Assembly: GCA_947478725.1 (NCBI GenBank)
Contig: CANJWZ010000034.1
Span: 1-48,508 of the forward strand
Source of the DNA: Comamonadaceae bacterium
GTDB lineage: Bacteria; Pseudomonadota; Gammaproteobacteria; Burkholderiales; Burkholderiaceae_C
Length of the DNA stretch: 48,508 bases
Reading direction: 5' to 3'
Below the pieces are notes generated by a model. The model was not told the DNA's origin and did not search any database. It worked only from the letters and a program-made list of their open reading frames with translations. Below, one piece after another: positions 43,178-48,508 of the stretch. Both the position numbers and the translations under genes were made by a program. The first letter of the stretch is position 1; the number at the start of each line of letters is the position of its first letter.

Positions 43178-46100
43178 TGGCTTGGTTGTCCATCAATTTT
43201 TGGGCCATGGCCTCAAACTGAAACTGCCTGGCCAGGGCCCGCATGCCTTCGACAAACATCAAGGCTTGCGGGCTGTGCTTTTCAATCTCGTCAAGCGTGT
43301 TCATGATGCCCCTGTAAAACCCGAGATTCACCACCTCCAGCAGGGCCGCACGCTGCTGTGCGTCTGGCAAGGCATGCGTCACGGGCAAGTCAGCAGTCAA
43401 GTCAGCAGCCAAGGGCGCAGACTGTTCGTACAGCCATGTGAGCTGCAAGCGCCGCTTCAGCCAGTCGAACAGCTCGCTATGGCGGTAGGGCTTGACGATG
43501 AAATCTTCCGTGCGCACCCCCAGATCATTTTGCAAGCCCTTGTCAAAGGCGTTGGCAGACACAATGGCCAGCGCAATATCGGTGTGACCGTCCACGCGCA
43601 ACCGGCGTATCGTCTCCCATCCGTCGATGCCGGGCATGGCCAGGTCCATGAAAATGGCATCGGGCCGGTAGCCCGCCGCCAGCAAGTCCAGGCAGTCGTG
43701 GCCGCTGGCAGCCAGCCTCAGTTCAAAGCCCATCGGCTGCAGCAGTTGCACCATCAGCTCGCGGTCGGGTTCTTCGTTGTCAACCACCAGCAGTTTGCGG
43801 CGCGGGCCCGCATAGCCACGGGGCTGGCGCTTGGGCGTGGCTGCAAGGGGTTGACTGCTGCCGCGCACTTCTGGCAAGAACAGGCGCACCCTGAACACCG
43901 AGCCTTGCCCCGGCGTGCTGACCACCGTCATCTCGCCGCCCATCAGGTCGGTCAGCATTTTCGCAATCGTCAGACCCAAACCGGCGCCTGGGTTGACGCT
44001 GGAATTTTGAGGCGTTGAAGCGCCATGCTCGCCGCGAGAAAAAGGCTCAAAAATATACGCCAGCTCAGCCTGATTCATGCCTGGTCCGGTGTCTTCAATG
44101 TCGATGTGCGCCATCTCGCGTGCGTAACGCAACTTGAAAGTCACCTGCCCCTGCGCTGTGAACTTGATGGCATTGCCCAGCAGGTTGATCACAATCTGCC
44201 GCACCCGCTTTTCATCAGCACGCACCATTTCGGGCAGATTGCCACTGACTTCGAATTCGAAGCGCAGGCCTTTGGCGGCGGCTTGCAGCTCAAACATGCC
44301 CGCCAGCTCGTGCACACCATCAGAAAACGCCATGGGCTTCGGATTCAGCGTGAGCTTGCCGGCCTCAATGCGCGCGATGTCGAGCGTGCCTTCAATCAAC
44401 TGCAGCAAATGCTCACCACCGCGCTTGATGACGCTCACCGCCTGTTTGCGGTGCGGCGGGATGCCTGCGTCCTCACCCATCAGCTGGGCGTAGCCCAAGA
44501 TGCTGTTGAGCGGCGTGCGCAGCTCATGGCTGATGGCGCTGATGTAGCGGCTTTTGGCCTGGTTCGCATGGTCGGCCAGGCGTTTGGCTTCTTGCAGGGC
44601 TTGATCGGTTTGCCGGTGCGACTCAATCTCTTGCATCAAAAGATGGGTTTGCCGGTTCGACTCTTCTTGTGCCACCTGCCTGCTTTTGTGGGCCAGCACC
44701 AGCCACCAGGCCACCATCCCGGCTATCACCAGCAGTGCCATGAAGGCCTTTAAAAAACCTGAGCGCAAGGCTGCCTCGGACGCGGCCGGGTCTGTGAGCA
44801 CACCGATGGGGTTGATCTCCTGGTGGTACAGCAAACCGAACACGCTGGCCAGCAGCGGCACGATGATGAGCATGAGCAGCAAAAAGTTGCTCAAGCCGGT
44901 GTCAAGGTAGGGCCAGATGCGGCGCGGCAGCAGCCAGCGCAGCGCGCTCGACCACTGCGCCGACAGACTGGCCTGAGGCTTGCACAAATCGCCGCAGCGC
45001 GCGTCCAGCGTGCAGCACAGCGAGCAAATCGGCCCCCGATAGGCCGGGCAATGCGCCATGTCCGGACCTTCGTAGTCACGCTCACAAATGACGCACTTCT
45101 GGGTGCTGTAGCGCTTGTAAGAAGCCTCTTCTGGCTTGCGGGCAATGTAGTACCTGCCTTTGGTGGCCCACGCGATCAAAGGCGCAGCCACAAAAGCGGT
45201 TGTCAGTGCAATCACCGCCGAAAACGCCTGCGCCATCTGGCCATACAGCCCCAAGTGCGCTGTGACGGACAAGGCCGACGCCAAGGCCATCGCGCCCACA
45301 CCCACCGGGTTGATGTCGTACAAATACGCGCGTTTGAACTCAATGCCCGGCGGCGACAGGCCCAGCGGCTTGTTGATCACCAGGTCAGCGACCACCGCCA
45401 TCATCCAGGCAATTGCGATGTTGGAAAAGAGCCCCAGCACGTCGCCAAGGGCCTGAAACACATTCATCTCCATCAGCATGAAGGCAATCAACGTGTTGAA
45501 CACCACCCACACCACGCGGCCGGGGTGGCTGTGCGTGATGCGTGAGAAAAAATTAGACCAGGCCAATGACCCCGCATACGCATTGGTGACATTGATTTTG
45601 AGCTGCGAAATCACCACAAACAGCGCCGTGGCCGCTACCGCCCAGCCGTAGTCGGGAAAGACATATTCATAAGCCGCCAGATACATCTGGTTGGGGTCCA
45701 CCGCCCGTTCGATCGGCACCATGTGCGAGATGGCCAGGTAGGCCAGCAGCGCGCCGCCCAGCATTTTGACCACCCCCAACACCACCCAGCCCGGCCCACC
45801 GACCAGCACCGCACCCCACCAACGCCAGCGGTTGGCGACCGTCTGCACCGGCATAAAACGCAGGTAATCCACCTGCTCGCCGATTTGCGTGATGAGCGCG
45901 ATGCCGACAGTCAGGGCTGCACCAAACAGCGCGACATCAAATCCGGCACCACCTTTTTGTCCAACGTAGTTTGAGACCCCGGCAAACGCCGCCGGGTCTT
46001 TGGCCAGCACATAGGCAAACGGCACCACCAGCATCACCAGCCACAGCGGCTGCGTCCAAACCTGCAGGCGGCTGATCGCCGATACGCCGTGGGTGACCAG

Positions 46101-46634
46101 CGGAATCACCACCAGCGCGCATATCAGATAACCCCAAATCGGCGGAATGTTCAAAGCCAGCTCGAGCGCGTAGGCCATCACGGCTGCTTCAAGTGCAAAA
46201 AAGATGAAGGTGAACGACGCGTAAATCAGCGATGTCAGCGTCGAGCCAATGTACCCAAAGCCCGCGCCCCGCGTCAGCAAGTCCATGTCCACACCATAGC
46301 GCGCTGCATAAATGCTGATGGGTAAGCCGGCCATGAAAATAATCAGCCCGGTGGCCAATATGGCCCAGAACGCATTGGTAAAACCGTATTTCACCAGCAG
46401 CGTGGCGCCCACAGCCTCCAGAATCAAAAACGACGCCGCACCAAACGCCGTGTTGGCCACCCGCCACTCAGACCACTTGCGAAAGCGCTGCGGGGTAAAG
46501 CGCAGCGCATAATCTTCCATCGTCTCGCTGGCCACCCAGCTGTTGTAGTCACGCCGGACCTTGATGACGCGCTGCACCGGAGCGGCCGGCTCATTGCCCT
46601 GCCTGGATATTTGGGGTGCGTCTGCGGTGCTCAT
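43170..46634 (-). CDS. NCS1-type permease domain fused to a hybrid sensor histidine kinase
   Basis: 1154 residues from the ATG at 46634. Residues about 30-480 form an NCS1 (cytosine/purine/hydantoin permease) domain with about twelve helices: SFLILEAVGATLLVKYG, AARYGVDMDLLTRGAGFGYIG, ITQIGEQVDYLRFMP. A cysteine-rich segment at about 514-550 (CVICERDYEG, HCPAYRG, CSLCC, CGDLC) could bind zinc or iron-sulfur. Two further helices and a coiled coil lead to HisKA (H703 in ISHELRTPLNSILGYAQL), HATPase (NLLGNAIKFT, DTGPGMNQ, GAGLGLTIAK), and a receiver with D997 (IFMDLAMPGIDGW) and a C-terminal tail. It probably senses, and may carry, a nucleobase-like ligand. The only partner visible is the overlapping response regulator. 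Confidence 0.93.
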   Translation of the reverse strand: MSTADAPQISRQGNEPAAPVQRVIKVRRDYNSWVASETMEDYALRFTPQRFRKWSEWRVANTAFGAASFLILEAVGATLLVKYGFTNAFWAILATGLIIFMAGLPISIYAARYGVDMDLLTRGAGFGYIGSTLTSLIYASFTFIFFALEAAVMAYALELALNIPPIWGYLICALVVIPLVTHGVSAISRLQVWTQPLWLVMLVVPFAYVLAKDPAAFAGVSNYVGQKGGAGFDVALFGAALTVGIALITQIGEQVDYLRFMPVQTVANRWRWWGAVLVGGPGWVVLGVVKMLGGALLAYLAISHMVPIERAVDPNQMYLAAYEYVFPDYGWAVAATALFVVISQLKINVTNAYAGSLAWSNFFSRITHSHPGRVVWVVFNTLIAFMLMEMNVFQALGDVLGLFSNIAIAWMMAVVADLVINKPLGLSPPGIEFKRAYLYDINPVGVGAMALASALSVTAHLGLYGQMAQAFSAVIALTTAFVAAPLIAWATKGRYYIARKPEEASYKRYSTQKCVICERDYEGPDMAHCPAYRGPICSLCCTLDARCGDLCKPQASLSAQWSSALRWLLPRRIWPYLDTGLSNFLLLMLIIVPLLASVFGLLYHQEINPIGVLTDPAASEAALRSGFLKAFMALLVIAGMVAWWLVLAHKSRQVAQEESNRQTHLLMQEIESHRQTDQALQEAKRLADHANQAKSRYISAISHELRTPLNSILGYAQLMGEDAGIPPHRKQAVSVIKRGGEHLLQLIEGTLDIARIEAGKLTLNPKPMAFSDGVHELAGMFELQAAAKGLRFEFEVSGNLPEMVRADEKRVRQIVINLLGNAIKFTAQGQVTFKLRYAREMAHIDIEDTGPGMNQAELAYIFEPFSRGEHGASTPQNSSVNPGAGLGLTIAKMLTDLMGGEMTVVSTPGQGSVFRVRLFLPEVRGSSQPLAATPKRQPRGYAGPRRKLLVVDNEEPDRELMVQLLQPMGFELRLAASGHDCLDLLAAGYRPDAIFMDLAMPGIDGWETIRRLRVDGHTDIALAIVSANAFDKGLQNDLGVRTEDFIVKPYRHSELFDWLKRRLQLTWLYEQSAPLAADLTADLPVTHALPDAQQRAALLEVVNLGFYRGIMNTLDEIEKHSPQALMFVEGMRALARQFQFEAMAQKLMDNQANA

Positions 46635-46683
46635 GTCGCAATGATAGGGTGCCAGCTGTTCTATTCCCAAGGCAGTCTTGATT

Positions 46684-46739
46684 GCTATTAAAAAATGAGC
46701 TGGTTACCCCTGTATTTATAGGCCTGCATGCACTTTTTA
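46684..46739 (+). repeat. Short GCT-N11-AGC repeat, copy F (intergenic, upstream of the NCS1-kinase)
   Basis: GCTATTAAAAAATGAGC then TGGTTACCCCTGTATTTATAGG and a palindromic GCCTGCATGCA. It lies in the promoter region of the fusion gene, about 50 bases before its start. Confidence 0.65.
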
Positions 46740-46858
46740 CATCTAAATGCGCCCTTTTTTGCTTCTTTTGCAGGATTTGAAACTCCAAAAACACGCCCTC
46801 ACCCGACCGACAGCAGCCCATGCCAACGTCTGTTTCAAGCTGTTAGACTAATGGGCTT

Positions 46859-46948
46859 GGAAGCTTGGCAGAGCGGTTGAATGCAGCAGTCTTGAAAACT
46901 GCCGAGGATGCGAGTCCTCCGTGAGTTCGAATCTCACAGCTTCCGCCA
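46859..46948 (+). tRNA. tRNA-Ser (anticodon UGA)
   Basis: Acceptor stem GGAAGCT pairs with AGCTTCC (46938-46944), discriminator G and encoded CCA at 46946-46948. The anticodon loop CTTGAAA (46891-46897) gives anticodon TGA. A long variable arm (CGAGGATGCGAGTCCTCCG region) is present as in class II tRNAs, and GTTCGAATC forms the T loop. Confidence 0.97.
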
Positions 46949-46962
46949 ACTATTGAGCAAAC

Positions 46963-46986
46963 AAGCGCCTTCAGGGCGCTTTTTTG
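46963..46986 (+). terminator. Terminator after tRNA-Ser
   Basis: AAGCGCC (46963-46969), short loop, GGCGCTT (46975-46981), then a run of T. It lies 15 bases after the tRNA. Confidence 0.85.
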
Positions 46987-47305
46987 TTTAGGCGTACCAT
47001 AAAACATACCAAAGACGGATGTGCTTGGTCGTGTCTTGCGGGCTCAGTTTCGCTGGTCCTTGAGGCACGCCAAAGCCTCAAGCCAGAACCCCCGGGGTAG
47101 GGTATCGATTTCTCAGCAGCCAGACAACCGAAGTACCCCCACCCCCCGTTTGCCAGATGGGACTCCGGTCGCAGGCTTACACACCAATCTGCATTAACGA
47201 TTAGAGGTGCCGGCGAACCGTACTCAGTAATTAAACCGCTACCGCTACGCCACCCCTCATACGATCTCTCGGAATATCTATCCGGCAGTGGGGTACGAGA
47301 CCGCA
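46987..47305. other. Unassigned DNA between tRNA-Ser and the IS5 remnant
   Basis: About 320 bases without a recognisable gene. The minus strand is open because it continues the IS frame, but its protein resembles nothing I know. The sequence GTACCATAAAACATACC at 46993-47010 recalls the flanks of integrase-type elements at tRNA genes; this is weak. Confidence 0.45.
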
Positions 47306-47750
47306 TGTTGGGGCCACCAGCAAATGTCGTTTGCTCCCATTTTTTTCCCCGATCTGTCGGGTTGGGGCCTACGCTTTGTTGTGCCATTGGCGCTTTCATC
47401 ATTGCCCCGCCGATGCTTTGCCATCGCCAAGCGATTCCCTCAAATTCGTCGTATTGGGCACGGCCCGATTTCCACAACGCCTCAACGACCCCTGCCTTCT
47501 CCTATTGCAGAAAGCGGGCATGGATTGCGCTGGCACTGCCATAACGCTCTGCGGGAAGAGCTTTCCACTGACAGCCCGTTCGAAGAACAAACACGATGCC
47601 CTCAAATACCAATCGCGGATCTTTGGGCTTGCGGCCGCCACCGCTCTTTCTGGCGTAGGCTTGATCTGCAAGCCTCTGACGTACCGGGATCAGTGGCTCA
47701 ACACGACTCCAAAATTCATCAGTGACTTCCCATTCCTTTGTCTTTGCCAT
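47306..47750 (-). pseudogene. IS5-family transposase, broken and 3'-truncated
   Basis: Begins MAKTKEWEVTDEFWSRVEPLIP, with GGGRKPKDPRLVFEGIVFVLRTGCQWKALP, the N-terminal domain of IS5-type (IS427/IS1031 subgroup) transposases. After ARFLQ a TAG stands where TGG (Trp) is usual, and the same frame continues EKAGVVEALWKSGRAQYDEF..., DGAM-like GGAMMKAP and VGPNPTDRGK. At a run of seven A the frame then shifts: GSKRHLLV follows only with one base fewer. Similarity ends near 47306, before the second DDE acid. At least two lesions plus truncation make it inactive. Confidence 0.88.
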
Positions 47751-47931
47751 CTTCACTCCAAGCGCGGGAGTCGCGCATGGAAACTTATTATCCTTTATTT
47801 ACGGATAAGTTCTTAACCTCCTGTCCCATTTTCGGGGTCCACTTCACACCTATAAAAGACACTAAACCTATTTATTTTTTATCTTCCGCGGGTATTCCCT
47901 ATGGTGCTTAAAGATTATTCTGTCATGCTAT

Positions 47932-48198
47932 TTGAATTTGTCGGTGGGCCTGAGCAAATACTTTGTGGAATACAATGGCGATCGGCCCCATCAGGCTTTG
48001 GGCAATAAGAGGCCCGATGAGGTCCACCAAAGTGCAAGCGGGGGCGGCGCCATGATCGTGGACAAGTACGGCGCCAAGAAGGGGCTCCTAGTTGCGCTTC
48101 GCTCCAGCGGGACTGCGTTCAGAAAAGACAGCATTGAAAAGACATTAGGAATAGTATTCAAAAACCGGGGCAGCGCCGAGCAGCTGCATGAAACCTGA
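47932..48198 (+). pseudogene. IS3-family transposase OrfB, C-terminal fragment
   Basis: LSKYFVEYNGDRPHQALGNKRPDEVHQ is the end of the rve integrase core (FYN-RPH-SLG pattern), followed by SGGGAMIVDKYG, the usual C-terminal tail. The first two thirds of OrfB and all of OrfA are absent. GGGGTCCACTTCA at about 47834-47846 resembles an IS3-type terminal repeat, but its relation to this fragment is unclear. Confidence 0.8.
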
Positions 48199-48242
48199 GT
48201 GCAGCTTAAACTGGCATCAAGTTTGTCTTGGAGAATTTGAAC

Positions 48243-48508
48243 ATGTCATCTTATATTTTTAAAAAGTTAAACCAATTTTTAAAATCTACGACGTTTGGCG
48301 TTTTGCTTGTTACGTTCGCAATGACACTTGGCCTTAATGCAAGCTGGGCACAGGGTACAAACAAAGAATTAAAGATTGGATTCATCGCAGCACTTACAGG
48401 TCCTGGACAAAGTTGGGGTTTAGGGATGCTCGGTGGGCTTGAATTGGCCGCGGATGATGTGAATAAAAGAGGCGGACTAAAAGTTGGTAACACAACTTAT
48501 AACATCAA
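48243..48508 (+). CDS. ABC transporter substrate-binding protein, LivK-like (partial, runs off the right edge)
   Basis: 88 residues visible from the ATG at 48243, with GGAGA at 48230-48234. The signal peptide has a hydrophobic core FGVLLVTFAMTLGLNASWA with cleavage near SWAQG. Mature start KELKIGFIAALTGPGQSWGLGMLGGLELAADDVNKRGGLKV is typical of type I periplasmic binding proteins for branched-chain amino acids, amides or urea. Codons are clearly more AT-rich (TTA, TTT, AAA, ATT) than in the rest of the window, suggesting transfer together with the IS remnants. The ligand cannot be judged from this part. Confidence 0.85.
   Translation, partial: MSSYIFKKLNQFLKSTTFGVLLVTFAMTLGLNASWAQGTNKELKIGFIAALTGPGQSWGLGMLGGLELAADDVNKRGGLKVGNTTYNI

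Noticed and set aside
46971..47477. Minus-strand continuation of the IS5 frame
   Set aside because: After the A-run this is the wrong frame for the transposase, and beyond 47305 the IS homology is gone; it is not a separate gene.
1..48508. CRISPR arrays, rRNA genes and further tRNAs
   Set aside because: No regularly spaced direct repeats with unique spacers, no rRNA-like sequence, and only one tRNA cloverleaf were found on either strand.

Overview
The window is a high-GC, gene-dense stretch of a proteobacterial chromosome, most likely from the Burkholderiales and probably the Comamonadaceae (Polaromonas/Rhodoferax-like). This placement rests on family and context recognition, not on a search. 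The supporting signs are a UraD-AllC fusion, a membrane urate oxidase with a C-terminal cytochrome c domain, Bug-type tricarboxylate transporter binding proteins, a QueE with a CX14CX2C cluster motif, a long glycine-tailed IF-1, and intergenic repeat families that look typical of that group.

Positions 1-24.9 kb hold an almost complete aerobic purine catabolism set. Adenine and guanine deaminases (21.4-24.9 kb) yield hypoxanthine and xanthine. XdhA/XdhB (12.5-16.3 kb) with the maturation factor XdhC (3.7 kb) make urate. PuuD (4.7 kb) oxidises urate to 5-hydroxyisourate, UraH (2.65 kb) hydrolyses it, the UraD part of the fusion at the left edge decarboxylates OHCU to allantoin, PuuE opens allantoin, and the AllC part of the same fusion attacks allantoate. 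A BMP-type ABC importer (16.5-21.3 kb) lies between xdhAB and the deaminases and probably brings in nucleosides or bases. A tartrate/glycerate block (ttuC, a Bug binding protein, glycerate kinase, 6.9-10.6 kb) interrupts the cluster; glycerate kinase could also drain the glyoxylate end of purine breakdown. It is followed by a decayed Bug pseudogene, a HigBA-type toxin-antitoxin pair and an OsmC-like protein. queE and queD sit between the two deaminase genes.

25-46.6 kb is mostly housekeeping and envelope functions: an FkbM methyltransferase, an AlgZ/AlgR-like two-component system divergent from argH, an FMN-dependent L-lactate dehydrogenase, a complete MdtA-MdtB-MdtC-outer membrane factor efflux operon on the minus strand, CreA, IF-1, a small conserved protein, and a two-gene signalling unit in which an NCS1-type permease domain is fused to a hybrid histidine kinase and paired with a LuxR-type response regulator.

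A tRNA-Ser(UGA) at 46.86 kb marks a boundary. Beyond it lie unassigned sequence, a broken IS5-family transposase, an IS3-family fragment and the start of an AT-rich ABC binding protein, which looks like recently acquired DNA.

The least ordinary signals are repeats. (i) A short repeat headed by GCT-N11-AGC occurs at least seven times, four of them in frame inside genes and three of those at domain junctions. (ii) An approximately 490 bp imperfect palindrome separates mdtB from mdtC. (iii) A different GC-rich element has been inserted twice, in opposite orientation and in frame, inside mdtB. The NCS1-kinase fusion is the best candidate for a little-described system.
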